Shown: positions 19,668 through 31,106, counted from the stretch's first letter. The stretch: 64,000 nucleotides of DNA from Bacteroidota bacterium (GCA_016718035.1 JADKEK010000004.1:124001-188000), one strand, 5' to 3'. Numbers and translations: made by a program. Notes: generated from the letters alone by a model not told the origin.

Positions 19668-22600
19668 ATGATTACACAAAAACATTTAGCAATGTTGTGC
19701 CTACTTTTTTCTTCTGTAGCCAACATTTTCGCTCAGCAGAACATTTCAACCATCCCATCATGGCGTATTGAAGGAGTAGATTATAGTGATCGGCTTGGTG
19801 CCAGAACCGAAGAAGCAGGAGATGTCAATGGTGACGGGTATGAGGATGTCCTTGTTAATGCATTGGGAGATGCAACAATCTCGGGTTATGAAGGTATTAC
19901 ATTTTTGTATTATGGCTCAGCTACCGGCCCGTCCACAACACCAGACTGGTATTTTGAAGGCGACCAGAACAATGCATACCTCGGCGAATCTATCAGCGGA
20001 GGCGATTTGAATGGTGATGGCTACAGTGATATTCTAATCGGTTCTTCGCGATATAACACATTCGCTATCGATGACGGCATTGTTTATGCTTTTTTTGGCG
20101 GACCCGATGGCCCATCTGAACTTCCGGACTGGTATGCTACATCAGGAATTGCCAATTCTAATTTTGGATTTAACTGTAATGCAACAGGCGATTTAAATAA
20201 TGATGGATATAACGATGTAGTCATCGGCCAGGATGTCCAGAAAAAAGTTTTAGTGTATTATGGTTCAGCAGCAGGTCCATCTTGGACACCAAGTGCAACA
20301 ATCGTTTCACCTAATGCAGATATTACTACTTTTGGATATTTTTTTACAGTAGCCAATACAAATGGTGATGATTACGATGATGTTGTTGTTTGCGGCCGCG
20401 ATAATATTGGGTTTAGTGATAAACCAGTGCTTTATGTTTTTTATGGTTCGTCTACTGGAGTTTCGCTGGTACCAGACTGGAGTTATTTTAATATAGCTGG
20501 TATTAGCATTGTCGATAATGCTGGAGACGTTAACAACGACGGATATGAAGATTTAATTTGTTATCAGTTGCAGCCAATATTGTTTACCGGCGGCCCTACA
20601 GGATTATCTTTGGAGCCGGTTTGGTCGTATGCAACATCGAGCCCGACAATATCTCATAGCATAGGTGGTGCAGGCGATGTAAATAATGACGGTTATGATG
20701 ATGTGCTAGTTTACTGCTATTACTTTACAGACTTTCTCGAAGACACCTACTCTACAGTATTATTATTCGCAGGATATGAGGGTGGACTCTCCGATTTCCC
20801 CATTTGGTGGGATCATAATATCAACGATACCTATGGCAATTACCAGGAAAATATTGCATCTGTTTCAGGCGCTGGAGATTTGAATGGCGATGGTTATGAT
20901 GATTTTATAACTGGATTTCCGGAATTTTTAAATGAAACATCATCCGATGTGGGAGCCGTGAATCTTTATTTCGGCGGTACGAACCCTTATGACCCCCTTT
21001 ATGATGAGGATCTCCGTTTACATGGCCTTAAAGAATTTGAATATTATGGTTCAGACGTTGCAAGCCTTGGAGACATAAATGATGATGGTTTTGATGACCT
21101 TGCTATCGGTTGCAGTGGTTATGATGGTGCAATATTGGAAGCGGGAAAAGTTGATATTCATTTGGGGTCAGCTGTCGGTCTCTCGCCAACACCATCCGTA
21201 ACCTATGAAGCAACTGCGACTACATTACGCTCAGGAATGCGTGTTTGCGGTCCGGGCGATATTACCGGCGATGGTTATGAAGATATGCTGATTTCTTGCG
21301 CTCATTATACAGGCGTACCTGCTACAAATGTGGGAAAAATACTTTTATTTAAAGGATCAGCGTCAGGTATCGATAATATCCCTGATGACTCCTATATCGG
21401 CACATATTCAAATGGTCAATTTGGATATTATATTGCAGGATTAGGTGATGTAAATGGTGACGGTATTAATGATTTTGCAACTGGTGAACCGGGCTACGAC
21501 AACGGCCAGACCGATGAAGGCAGGATTTTTGTTTTTTATGGCGCTTCGCCAGCACCATCTGCAACGCCGTCATGGACATTTGAAAATGATATTGCATTTG
21601 CAAAGCTAGCAAAAGTGGCAGGCAAGGGAGATATTAATAACGATGGATATAACGATATGATTTGCTCGGCGCCTGCATTTGTTGGCGGGATGGAAGGTGG
21701 TCGTGCATATGTTTTTTATGGCAGCGCAACGGGTTTGGCAACTACACCAGGCTGGGTTAAATCAGGCATGGCCTCAGCCGATTATTATGGCCAATCTATT
21801 TCAATTGCAGGAAATTTAAACGGAGATCAATTTGATGATGTGGTTGTTTCAACAAGTGAATTCGATGATGTTTTAAATGAAGTAGGTCGGGTTGATATTT
21901 TTTACGGAAAAGCGAGCGGAATAACAGTGGATGCCTCAGTTTCAATTATTGGAGATACAATTGAAAAAGGCATTTCCGGCGGCACGCCAATTGGTGATTT
22001 TAATGGGGATGGTTACGACGATATTATTTATGGAACGAGGAGCTTGTTCGATTTTATTGAAGCTTACAGCTTCCCTGTTAATATGCGTTTTTACATTACA
22101 AATGGAAGTAGTGCCGTATTTCTGATAAATACTCGTATATTACAAACCCTTTTGATCATTTTGGTGGCAGTGGTGGCGCCTACAGTGCAGGGGATATAAA
22201 TGGTGATGGCTTTGGTGATTTCTACATCAATGCACCAGGTGGTGATTTGCGTTTCGGTAAAGGTGATGTAACCTATTCAACTGAAGGTTTCCAGTCAGTC
22301 GGCATGGTTTGTATTTATTATGGATCAGCATCTTCCTGCAGCCCGATTACATCTCTGTCGCTTGTTGCCGCAACAACCTCTTCTCTCACCTTAACATGCG
22401 CATCAGATCCGTTCATCGAACATTATGACCTTCGGTATAAAAAAACAGGAGTAGCTACATGGACTTATATTAGTTCTGCAACAAATTCCATCACTTTAAC
22501 AGGCCTGCTCAGTTGCACCTCTTATGAAATGCAAATGCAATCATTTTGCAATTCAGGTGGCGCCGCGTGGTCTCCTTTACAAACATTTACAACAACCGGA

Positions 22601-23143
22601 TGCGCCACCTGTGGTGTGCCAACCGGCCTGACTGCCACACAACTCAGTTCTGTGAAGGTGAAATTATCATGGGGCGCAGTTGCCGGAGCCACCCAATATA
22701 AAATATCATACCGTGTTCTGCCCTCTGGATCATGGATTAATACAAATGCAACCGCAACTTCAAAAACAATTTCAGGGCTTACCCCTGGGAGCAGTTATGA
22801 ATGGAAAATTAAAACGGTTTGTGGTGCCTTGTCAAGCGCATTCTCTCCAATACAAAATTTTACAATGTTGATGCGTGAGGAGAATGTCAAAACAAAACCA
22901 GAAATCGATATATTCCCGAATCCATCAAGTGGGCAGTTTACTGTTGCCGTAACAAATTGCAGTGATGAAATAAATATGATGACGCTTTATGCTCTTGACG
23001 GAAAGTCAGTAGAAAAAAGAATCCTAAAACCAGGTTTATACGAAACTTATGAAAGCTTTGATTTAAACCTGTCAAAGGGTATTTATTTTATTTGCACGAC
23101 CGCGGGCGAAACAATTCTTACACAAAAAATTATCATTGAATAA
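19668..23143 (+). pseudogene. FG-GAP-repeat T9SS surface protein with fibronectin III domains, frameshifted
   Basis: The first frame (MITQKHLAMLCLLFSSVANIFAQ signal, then about a dozen FG-GAP repeats such as GDVNGDGYEDVLVNAL) ends at 22199 in unrelated sequence. The repeat pattern resumes in another frame from about 22121 (FDHFGGSGGAYSAGDINGDG) and continues through two fibronectin III-like domains (SLVAATTSSLTLTC and GLTATQLSSVKVKLSWGA) to a T9SS sorting domain ending at 23143. Adding one T to TTT at 22119-22121 rejoins the frames into one protein of about 1,158 residues. Sequence error or recent mutation. Confidence 0.85.
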
Positions 23144-23153
23144 ATTATATCCG

Positions 23154-26100
23154 ATGAAACAATTTATTTTATATCTATTCATTTCGTGTTCTGCCTTTGC
23201 ATTTGCACAACAAGTTGATCCGCCTGTTGAATGGTCATCTGCGGTCCTTCAAAAAATATCTGCAAATGAGTATCATATCTCCACAGATGATCTTACAGGA
23301 AAACTACAAAGCCCCAACCGAAAACATAATTTTAGAGCGATTTACGATGCGGATCAATTGATCATTAAAGCCAGGATAGATACAAACGAAGCATTTAAGT
23401 GGTCCGTTGGTTTTGAACCACTGAATTTTTCTAGGACTGCAGAAAGCAAAAAAATATTGAGTAAAAATATTACCGAATCACATCAGGCTAACCAGGTCAT
23501 ATTTAAAAGCTCAGACATTGATTACATTTATCAAAACAGTGAAAAGGGAATCGAATTGGCGTATCAAATTCATGAAAAAATCCCGGGAAATACTCATTTA
23601 TTTTTTCATATACAATTAAATACAAATCTCTTAATTCAGGATAATGGTCAAAATGAATTAATGTTTTATGAAAAAAAGGATGAAACGGTTAACCCAAAAA
23701 TGCGACTGAATGCACTAAAAGTTTTTGATGCAAACGGAGCTTCTATCACATCAGTCATGTATGTACGGGAGTTAAACGGTAAACAAATTCTCACTATCGA
23801 AATCGATGACGCAAATGCAGTTTACCCTTTACTGATTGATCCATTGGCAATAACCCCTGAATGGATTGTAACAGGATTACAAGCTTATGAATATCTTGGA
23901 TTTTCTTACGGATATGCCGGTGATGTAAACAACGACGGTTATGATGATATTGTAGCTGGGGCATTTAGATATGATAATGGTTCAACAGATGAAGGAATGG
24001 CATTTTTGTATCTGGGATCTGCCACAGGACCCTCAACAACTGCTGCCTGGACAGCCGAATCAAATCAGGCTTCATCCCGTTTCGGATTTTCAATTTGTGG
24101 GACAGGTGATGTAAATGGCGATGGATATGACGATGTTGTTACCGGAGCCTCTTTATATGACGGAGGATCTACAGACGAAGGCAGATTATATCTTTATCTG
24201 GGCAATTCTACAGGCCTCAATACAACCGCAGCATGGACATACGAGGTGAACCAGAGTTCTGCATACCTAGGTGAAAATGTTTCTGCCGCAGGCGATGTAA
24301 ATAATGATGGATTTGATGATTTACTAGTTGGGAACGATGATTATAATTCAGGTGCATATACAAATTCAGGCCGAATAAGTGTTTTTTATGGATCAGCCGC
24401 CGGCCTGCCTGCAGTTGCTTCATGGACATTTGTAAACAATCAAACATCTGCTCAATTAGGTATCAGCACCAGTGCTGCAGACGTAAATGGAGATAGCTAT
24501 AGTGATATAATCGCCGGCTCATTAATGTACGATGCAGGTGAAACAAATGAAGGAAGAGTATACGTATTTTATGGATCTGCCAGCGGATTACCCGCCACTC
24601 CATCCTGGACAACCGAAAGCAATATTGTGAATCTCTCTTTGGGTCAGGCGGTTTCAACAGCTGGAGATATTAATAATGACGGCTATGATGAAATTATGGC
24701 AAGCTCCACAGCCAAAGTATTACCAGGAACCTCACTTAATGTTGGTGCAGTTTATATTTATTATGGATCAGAAACAGGTCTTGAAACAGTTGCAACAGAT
24801 ACTATCTATGGAGAATACGATGATGACGATTTTGGATTTATGCTTGCCGGTGGGGGTAACATGAATAATGATGATTATGATGATATTTTAATTTCCAGTG
24901 ATAATTTTAATTTATCAGGTAACGCAAGGGTTTATTTATTCAATGGCAGCGAAACTGGTATCAATAAAGAATCATCTTGGGGATATGGTATTAAAGTCAC
25001 AAATTCATATACTTATCCGAGATCAATTGCTCTGAACGGCGATATAAATGCTGATGGAATTGATGATCTGTTAATTGGCGACCATAGTTATTCATCTTCT
25101 AATGGTCGTTTATTGTTATTTTATGGTGGAGAGATTATTCCTCTTATTTTCCCTGATTTTGACGAAGATATTTATCAAGCATCTTGCAATTTTGGTTATC
25201 AGGTTGCTTCAACTGGAGATCTTAATAATGATGGATTTGATGATGTGATGGTTGCTGCTCCCTATTTCGACAACGGATCAACTGATGAAGGGAAAGTTTT
25301 TTGTTTTTTAGGACATATTTCGGGTCTGGATACTGTCTATTCTTCAAGTGCCGAAGGCAACCAGGATTATGCTTATTTTGGAACTGCAATCGACAATATT
25401 GGAGATTATAATTCGGATGGTTACGACGATGTAATTATTGGTGCCCCGGGTTTCGATCATTTATTGCTGGATGAAGGCAAAGTATATGTTTATAAAGGGA
25501 TTACTACAGGCATAAGTTATCTGCCTGTAAAAACATATGTAGGCGGACAAACTTCCGCTAATATTGGGTTTTCCGTTTCAGGTGTTCGAGATATCAATAA
25601 TGATACGAAAGTAGATATTGCATACGCATCCCCATATTATGATGACGGTTTAGTTGATCAAGGAAAATTTTGGATCTATACCGGCACGGGTTCTGGTTTT
25701 TCATCAATTCCGTTTTTTACTAAATCAGGAAGCCAGGCATCATCAAATTTTGGTTGGGCAATAAGTAAATACGGTGATTTTAACGGCGATCATTTTTATG
25801 ATATTATGGTGAGTGAACCAGGTTTTGATAATTTGTATTTAAATGCAGGAAAAGTTTCATTGTTTTTCGGCAATACATTAATTAGTCCGATTCCATCATG
25901 GTCATTTGAAGGCGACCAGGCAGAAGCAAAACTAGGATATAGTTTAACATCCGTAAATCACAATGATGATATTTATGATGATGTATTACTAAGTCAGCCG
26001 TTTTATGATAATGGGCAAACTGATGAAGGCCGCGTTTTATTATTTAATGGAAATGAATCAGTATTTCCTGCTATACCATCGTGGATCAATGAATCGAATC

Positions 26101-27533
26101 TTGCAAATGCACAGTATGGTTTCAGTATGGCATCCGCAGGCGATTTAAATAATGATGGATACGGTGATTTCGCAATCGGAGGAATTTATAATGAATTTGA
26201 TAAAACCGATGAAGGAACAGTTGATCTGTTTTATGGAACACATTATGGTGCCGGAATGGTAAAAAATGCGGTAATTAAAGGAGGCCAAACTTCTTCAAAA
26301 TTTGGATATTCGACAGCATCTGCCGGTGACGTAAACGGAGATGGAAATGATGAATTATTAATTGGTGCACCGCTTTTTGATAATGGTTTAACCGACCAAG
26401 GTTTAATTTCGGTTTTATATGGTGATACTTCAACATGTATTTATGATTTTAATTTTCTTTCGCTTAGCACAGATGAAACAAATGCCCATATTGTTTTTGA
26501 TGATAAAGCCGTAACAAGAAGATATGATATCAGGTGGAAAACTTTTTATGATATCAACTGGCAATATGATAGCACTTATTCAACTGAATCAGTTGACATT
26601 TCGGGTCTAAGTGCATGCACACCATATATTTTTGAAATACAAAAGATTTGCGTAAATGGAAATACAAGTTGGCGTCAAATTGATACAGCTACAACTTCAG
26701 GTTGTCCTGCCGATTGTTCCGTATATCCTATCACCGGAATTAGTATTTCAGAAATTTCAATTTCATCAGCAACTGCAACATGGACAGATCCCGGCCCAGT
26801 ATATGATTTTCAAATCCGATATCGCAAAACCGGTGCAGCTCCATGGATTGTTTTAAATAGTTTTACTCCATCATTCACATTTAGCGGGCTTGATTCCTGC
26901 TCAAATTTTGAATTGCAGATTAGGAGTAATTGCCTGGTTGATTTTGGTCCCTGGTCGGCACTAATAAATTTCACAACCGCTGGTTCCTGTGTTTTAGATT
27001 GCCTCGCACCAGTTGGATTATATGCTGATAATCTTACAAGTAATTCCGCAAAATTGCATTGGTCGGCAATGCCTGGAGCTACGAAATATAAAATCTCTTA
27101 TCGCCCGTTAGGTGGAGGTTCTTGGATCAATGTAAATTCAACAACAACAATTAAAACAGTAAGCGGACTTTTGGCAGGCACAATGTATGAATTTAAAGTG
27201 AAGACGATATGTGGTATCGATAATTCGGAATTCTCTCCTGTGCAAACCTTTACAACTTTATTACGTACTGCAAATCTGCAAGGTGAAGTTAATATTGTTG
27301 TTTTTCCTAATCCTAACAACGGGAAATTCCAATTATCATTGGGAGACGGCAATAGTGCAGATGTTCAGATATCAGTCGTAAATGCTCTTTCACAAATTGT
27401 GTATTCAAAATTTATAAATGATTTTTCTGAAGGAACAATAGATCTGCGGGATTTAAATCTTGCGACAGGATTATACTTTATAAAAGTTGAGAACGATGAA
27501 ATTTTATTTCACACATGTATTGAAATAATTTAA
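23154..27533 (+). CDS. Giant FG-GAP-repeat T9SS surface protein
   Basis: 1459 residues from the ATG at 23154 (MKQFILYLFISCSAFAFAQ signal), 11 bases after the stop of its homologue, so probably one operon. Residues 25-235 form an N-terminal domain ending YPLLIDPLAITPEWIVTG, as in integrin-like FG-GAP proteins. About a dozen FG-GAP repeats follow (GDVNNDGYDDIVAGAF and variants with D-x-N-x-D-G-x-D-D loops), then three fibronectin III-like domains and a T9SS sorting domain (VVFPNPNNGKFQLSLG to the end). Probably secreted, calcium-stabilised and involved in adhesion or surface assembly. Confidence 0.92.
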   Translation: MKQFILYLFISCSAFAFAQQVDPPVEWSSAVLQKISANEYHISTDDLTGKLQSPNRKHNFRAIYDADQLIIKARIDTNEAFKWSVGFEPLNFSRTAESKKILSKNITESHQANQVIFKSSDIDYIYQNSEKGIELAYQIHEKIPGNTHLFFHIQLNTNLLIQDNGQNELMFYEKKDETVNPKMRLNALKVFDANGASITSVMYVRELNGKQILTIEIDDANAVYPLLIDPLAITPEWIVTGLQAYEYLGFSYGYAGDVNNDGYDDIVAGAFRYDNGSTDEGMAFLYLGSATGPSTTAAWTAESNQASSRFGFSICGTGDVNGDGYDDVVTGASLYDGGSTDEGRLYLYLGNSTGLNTTAAWTYEVNQSSAYLGENVSAAGDVNNDGFDDLLVGNDDYNSGAYTNSGRISVFYGSAAGLPAVASWTFVNNQTSAQLGISTSAADVNGDSYSDIIAGSLMYDAGETNEGRVYVFYGSASGLPATPSWTTESNIVNLSLGQAVSTAGDINNDGYDEIMASSTAKVLPGTSLNVGAVYIYYGSETGLETVATDTIYGEYDDDDFGFMLAGGGNMNNDDYDDILISSDNFNLSGNARVYLFNGSETGINKESSWGYGIKVTNSYTYPRSIALNGDINADGIDDLLIGDHSYSSSNGRLLLFYGGEIIPLIFPDFDEDIYQASCNFGYQVASTGDLNNDGFDDVMVAAPYFDNGSTDEGKVFCFLGHISGLDTVYSSSAEGNQDYAYFGTAIDNIGDYNSDGYDDVIIGAPGFDHLLLDEGKVYVYKGITTGISYLPVKTYVGGQTSANIGFSVSGVRDINNDTKVDIAYASPYYDDGLVDQGKFWIYTGTGSGFSSIPFFTKSGSQASSNFGWAISKYGDFNGDHFYDIMVSEPGFDNLYLNAGKVSLFFGNTLISPIPSWSFEGDQAEAKLGYSLTSVNHNDDIYDDVLLSQPFYDNGQTDEGRVLLFNGNESVFPAIPSWINESNLANAQYGFSMASAGDLNNDGYGDFAIGGIYNEFDKTDEGTVDLFYGTHYGAGMVKNAVIKGGQTSSKFGYSTASAGDVNGDGNDELLIGAPLFDNGLTDQGLISVLYGDTSTCIYDFNFLSLSTDETNAHIVFDDKAVTRRYDIRWKTFYDINWQYDSTYSTESVDISGLSACTPYIFEIQKICVNGNTSWRQIDTATTSGCPADCSVYPITGISISEISISSATATWTDPGPVYDFQIRYRKTGAAPWIVLNSFTPSFTFSGLDSCSNFELQIRSNCLVDFGPWSALINFTTAGSCVLDCLAPVGLYADNLTSNSAKLHWSAMPGATKYKISYRPLGGGSWINVNSTTTIKTVSGLLAGTMYEFKVKTICGIDNSEFSPVQTFTTLLRTANLQGEVNIVVFPNPNNGKFQLSLGDGNSADVQISVVNALSQIVYSKFINDFSEGTIDLRDLNLATGLYFIKVENDEILFHTCIEII

Positions 27534-27743
27534 ATAATAAAATATCTCAAAAGGCCTGCCGGATAATCAATCATTAAATAATTTTTACCAAAAAAAGATT
27601 AACCGTAAACGTTTTGAACTATTCGGACTTTCATCGTTATGATGTTGCATTCTTTTGTTTAAGACGATGTTTAACCTGTATTTACGATGTTGTCCCTTTC
27701 ATTAAAAAGGACATTAACACAAAAAGGTAAGGGAGCGAGATTT

Positions 27744-28622
27744 TTATAATTTTACAAATTTTTGGGTTAGATTGATTCTATCATTAGAGTAATTCAAGAA
27801 ATAAATTCCATTAGGCAAATTTTCTACAGCAACAACATTGCTTGTGATATTAGCGTACTGCACTATTGCATTACCCGCTAAATCAAATATTAAAATAGTA
27901 CCCCCTATGTAATAATCCGAATTCAATTTGATATAGTCGGTGGTAGGATTTGGGCTAAAATTCTCGTTTTTAACTATTGAATGTTCTAAAGTCATCCATC
28001 CATGTGCATAGCCATACTCTAGAATCTCAAAATCCAAATAATTAACAAAATAGTCATAATCAGCAGAATTAAACCATAAACTATCGGTTGCAAATGTCCC
28101 CCATACGTCGTAATTAGGAGTATCAGTTAATACAATAGCGTCTTCATCTAATATTTGACAACCTTCAAAACCTACTAATGCACAATGTATAAGTCCCCAT
28201 GCATTAGGTAAAGGAAAATTGTTTGGGGTGGGCAAATTTTCTGCGTAAAATAAATTATTATCCCAAGTTACTTTTAAAGGTAATTGTGCATTAATGAAAG
28301 AGATTATAATCGGAGTTGAGATAGTTTTGAAAACTACTACTTTATATGCCTCACCACTAATAATATCATCCCATACTGCATTAAATGAATCGGGATTTAT
28401 TTCAAAAAAATCTTCTCCAAATACCACATCTGAAGAAGGAATGCCAAAGTCAACAGCATCTGCATCGTAAGCAAAATATAATGTATCTTTTGATCCATTC
28501 GCATCCTCAAACCAAATAGGAAACACCCAGGCCGGCTGTTCATCTGCGATGGGTATTTCGTATACCTGCGAAAACCCATCCAGAGAAATCATAAAACAAA
28601 TAATAGTTTTCAGAACTTTCAT
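27744..28622 (-). CDS. T9SS-sorted secreted hypothetical protein
   Basis: 292 residues: signal peptide (MKVLKTIICFMISLDGFSQ), an unrecognised domain rich in aromatic and acidic residues (PAWVFPIWFEDANGSKDTLYF), and a C-terminal sorting domain (NFSPNPTTDYIKLNSD to LPNGIYFLNYSNDRINLTQKFVKL). Last gene before the mobile elements. A good -7 box lies 23 bases upstream. Confidence 0.82.
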   Translation of the reverse strand: MKVLKTIICFMISLDGFSQVYEIPIADEQPAWVFPIWFEDANGSKDTLYFAYDADAVDFGIPSSDVVFGEDFFEINPDSFNAVWDDIISGEAYKVVVFKTISTPIIISFINAQLPLKVTWDNNLFYAENLPTPNNFPLPNAWGLIHCALVGFEGCQILDEDAIVLTDTPNYDVWGTFATDSLWFNSADYDYFVNYLDFEILEYGYAHGWMTLEHSIVKNENFSPNPTTDYIKLNSDYYIGGTILIFDLAGNAIVQYANITSNVVAVENLPNGIYFLNYSNDRINLTQKFVKL

Positions 28623-28645
28623 AGCATAGTGTTTTGTTTGGTATT

Positions 28646-28653
28646 CAAATTTA
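28646..28653 (-). promoter_or_regulatory. -7 box for the T9SS protein gene
   Basis: TAAATTTG on the minus strand, 23 bases before the ATG at 28622. No -33 TTG at a good distance. The remaining bases to 28832 hold no gene I can support. Confidence 0.4.
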
Positions 28654-28832
28654 TTAAAACTTTTTATACTTTGGTCGACAATTGGGTGGAATGAGTGTAA
28701 AATTGCGTGGATACCATTTCTATTGATGGCATTGTGGTTTCCTAGAGGTTGAGATGCTAATTATTTATATTAGGAACTTAGAATACCTCAAACATACTAA
28801 ATTTTGAAAATGGCAAATTGTCGTACCAAAAC

Positions 28833-28869
28833 AAAAAGGCTTCGAAGAATTTCTCTTCAAAGCCTTTTT
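28833..28869 (+). terminator. Hairpin terminator next to the left attachment core
   Basis: AAAAAGGCTTCGAAGA (28833-28848) pairs with TCTTCAAAGCCTTTTT (28854-28869) with one mismatch. Runs of A and T on both sides make it usable from either strand. It lies eight bases from the TGGTGTGGGGCG core, mirroring the terminator at 43804-43838 at the other end of the island. Confidence 0.75.
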
Positions 28870-28876
28870 TTCTGGG

Positions 28877-28888
28877 TGGTGTGGGGCG
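28877..28888. repeat. Left attachment core of island A (TGGTGTGGGGCG)
   Basis: Twelve bases identical to the start of the tRNA-Phe 3' fragment at 43852. The following bases (AACCAC) fit a decayed version of the T-arm sequence (AACCGC) with six bases missing. An integrase gene begins 183 bases further on, as at the right copy. The match is short, so the call rests on the shared context of terminator, core and integrase. Confidence 0.5.
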
Positions 28889-29008
28889 AACCACTGATAT
28901 GTTTATTTCATTTTTTTGTTTTTACTCTTAGTTCCTTATGTAATGCACGTTTTGACTGTGTTTGAGAGCAATTGAAACAAAGTAAAATAAACATCAAGTA
29001 AAAAAAAG

Positions 29009-29029
29009 TGTCCCCCAGAGTGTCCCCCA
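29009..29029 (+). repeat. Left bipartite repeat TGTCCCCC-N4-TGTCCCCC
   Basis: Two TGTCCCCC blocks 12 bases apart (29009-29016 and 29021-29028) followed by A. The same arrangement recurs at 43775-43795 near the other end of the island. The position just upstream of the integrase promoter suggests integrase arm-type binding sites. Confidence 0.65.
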
Positions 29030-29043
29030 TTAGTAAAATAGAT

Positions 29044-29051
29044 TAACTTTG
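29044..29051 (+). promoter_or_regulatory. -7 box for the island A integrase
   Basis: TAACTTTG, a perfect TAnnTTTG match 20 bases before the ATG at 29072. The bipartite repeat lies where the upstream part of the promoter would be, so Int or Xis binding there could repress transcription. Confidence 0.45.
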
Positions 29052-29071
29052 ATAAAAATTTAATCTCTGCT

Positions 29072-30310
29072 ATGGAAGTTTCATTTTATTTAAAGCGACC
29101 TAACTCTGTTGAGCCCACATCTATTTATGCCAGAATATGTTTCTCAGGCTATAAGATGAAATATTATATCACTGAAAGTATAAACCCTCGCTTTTGGAAT
29201 TCGAGTTCACAGAGGGCAAAAGAAACAGGTAAATTTAAAGAGTATCCAGAATTCAATAATCGGCTGGATTCCCTTTCATCAGATATCAAATCCATTTATA
29301 GGACTTATTTGAACGATCATCAGAATTCCATTCCTACTCCATCCACTTTTAAAAAGCTATTAGATGCTGAGATAAAAGAAAAAGTAGAGCAATCGAAAGA
29401 TCTTTTGCAATTCTTTCAATCTATAATTGACCAATCTAAAAACGGTACAAGGCTGAACCCAAAATCAGGACATCCAATTAATCCCAATACAATAAAAACA
29501 TATGTAACCACCCTAAATCATTTAAAAGAATTTGAAAAAATAAAGCGAAGGAAAATTGATTTCGAATCAATTGACCTCGATTTCTATAAAGATTATACAG
29601 AATATTTAATAAAAGGATTAAAACTTTCTACTAATGCTGTAGGTAAAAATATTCAGGTTTTCAAATTGATTATGAATGAAGCTACAGAACGGGGCCTCAA
29701 CAATAATCTTTCATATAAGAGCAAGCGCTTTGTAACTGTCAGAGAAAAATCCGACAACATTTATTTGACCGCTAATGAAATTATGGAGATTGAAAAACTG
29801 GATCTGGCTTCAAAACCGTCGCTTGATCGAACCAGAGACCTCTTCCTTATTGGTTGTTATACAGGTCTCCGGTATTCCGACTATACTATTATAGACCCGA
29901 AATTAATAAAGAATGGCATGTTAGAAATAACCCAGACGAAAACGAACGATAATGTTGTAATTCCAATCCATCCCTCCGTAAGAAAAATTTGCAACAAATA
30001 TGGTAACATACTCCCAACTCAAATAAGTAATCAAAAAACTAATGAGTATCTGAAAGAAATTGGAAAACTCGTAGAATCCCTTAAAACATCGACTTCCAAA
30101 ACCTATACAAAGGCGGGAATGAAGTTGACACAGAATTTTAAAAAGTGGGAGATGCTCTCCACTCACACTGCTCGCCGTTCCTTCGCTACAAATGAGTTTC
30201 TCGCAGGAACACCAACACTCACAATAATGGCTATTACCGGTCACCGCACTGAAAAGGCATTTATGAAATATATAAAAGTTTCGAATTCGGAGCATGCAAA
30301 GTTGATGTAA
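29072..30310 (+). CDS. Tyrosine-type site-specific integrase (Bacteroidota family)
   Basis: 412 residues. The N-terminal arm-binding domain (MEVSFYLKRPNSVEPTSIYARI) and SAM-like core-binding domain (about 110-215) precede the catalytic domain. Catalytic residues are visible: Arg near 267 (CYTGLRYSDY), HTARR near 365, GHR near 390 and the nucleophile Tyr near 399 (FMKYIK). It is the first gene inside the left end of island A and presumably catalyses its integration at the tRNA-Phe-related core. Confidence 0.93.
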   Translation: MEVSFYLKRPNSVEPTSIYARICFSGYKMKYYITESINPRFWNSSSQRAKETGKFKEYPEFNNRLDSLSSDIKSIYRTYLNDHQNSIPTPSTFKKLLDAEIKEKVEQSKDLLQFFQSIIDQSKNGTRLNPKSGHPINPNTIKTYVTTLNHLKEFEKIKRRKIDFESIDLDFYKDYTEYLIKGLKLSTNAVGKNIQVFKLIMNEATERGLNNNLSYKSKRFVTVREKSDNIYLTANEIMEIEKLDLASKPSLDRTRDLFLIGCYTGLRYSDYTIIDPKLIKNGMLEITQTKTNDNVVIPIHPSVRKICNKYGNILPTQISNQKTNEYLKEIGKLVESLKTSTSKTYTKAGMKLTQNFKKWEMLSTHTARRSFATNEFLAGTPTLTIMAITGHRTEKAFMKYIKVSNSEHAKLM

Positions 30311-30326
30311 AAAGTTACCAGATTAT

Positions 30327-31073
30327 ATGACTGTTAAGCAAAGATTTAATGAAGGCAGTTTTAATATTGAATCCAAAGTCAGCACAGTAATGAAAGCTCT
30401 TGGAGCTCAAAAAAGATATGAAGATAGATTAGACTTGATAATCAAAAACAGTCCCGATAAATTACGAGGACTGAACGACCTTATGGGCATTATTGAAAAT
30501 GATCTACTACCTCCTTCTACTTTATTGCATCTCCCCATTTTTACAAGAAAATGCCGAGCAATTCTTTTACAAGCAAATCAGGAGACGATTGATGGCTATG
30601 ATCCACCTCTTTACGAGTACAGTACGATTTTTCTTGAGACCGATCAAAAAACATACGAACATTCAACACATGGAGGTTATATTGAAAGTATGGCCGAAGG
30701 AATAGCCCTGGCACATTTTTACCCTTTGCTGAAAAAGAAGATTAAAAAGTATTCATCCTTAGACACGGAACCAGAAAAATACGTTGCTATTAATGAGGAT
30801 AAAATCAGATGGACTGGTACCCCGGTAGAATTTGGAGCTATAATGAACAGGTTAATAGATGAAGGTTATATTGCTCCAATTTATGAAAACCGTGCAAAGG
30901 CACAATCTTTTAAACGTCATTTTACAATAATAACAAATAGAAAGTCTGAAATAAAGGATAGGTCATTTGAGGATTGTTTTCTAGAAGAAAAGAACCCTTA
31001 TTTCGCTGATGAATTAAAGATTCCAACCTCAGAAAGCATTCGCAAAAAAAAGGTTGTCCGTAATCGTTCGTAA
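30327..31073 (+). CDS. RteC-like element regulator or unknown protein
   Basis: 248 residues, starting 17 bases after the integrase stop, so in the same transcript. The segment EDKIRWTGTPVEFGAIMNRLIDEGYI resembles the conserved C-terminal part of RteC-domain proteins (K-x-x-W-x-G, then a helix ending in a hydrophobic-Gly-x-Ile turn). RteC-type proteins regulate excision genes of Bacteroides conjugative transposons. The N-terminal half is not recognised, so the assignment is only suggestive. Confidence 0.65.
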   Translation: MTVKQRFNEGSFNIESKVSTVMKALGAQKRYEDRLDLIIKNSPDKLRGLNDLMGIIENDLLPPSTLLHLPIFTRKCRAILLQANQETIDGYDPPLYEYSTIFLETDQKTYEHSTHGGYIESMAEGIALAHFYPLLKKKIKKYSSLDTEPEKYVAINEDKIRWTGTPVEFGAIMNRLIDEGYIAPIYENRAKAQSFKRHFTIITNRKSEIKDRSFEDCFLEEKNPYFADELKIPTSESIRKKKVVRNRS

Positions 31074-31106
31074 AGTATCCGTAAAATATTGCTAAATTTT
31101 GAAGCA

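Noticed and set aside
27534..27743. Possible hairpin TGTCC/GGACA after the giant gene
   Set aside because: Weak stem with a mismatch and no T run; not convincing as a terminator.
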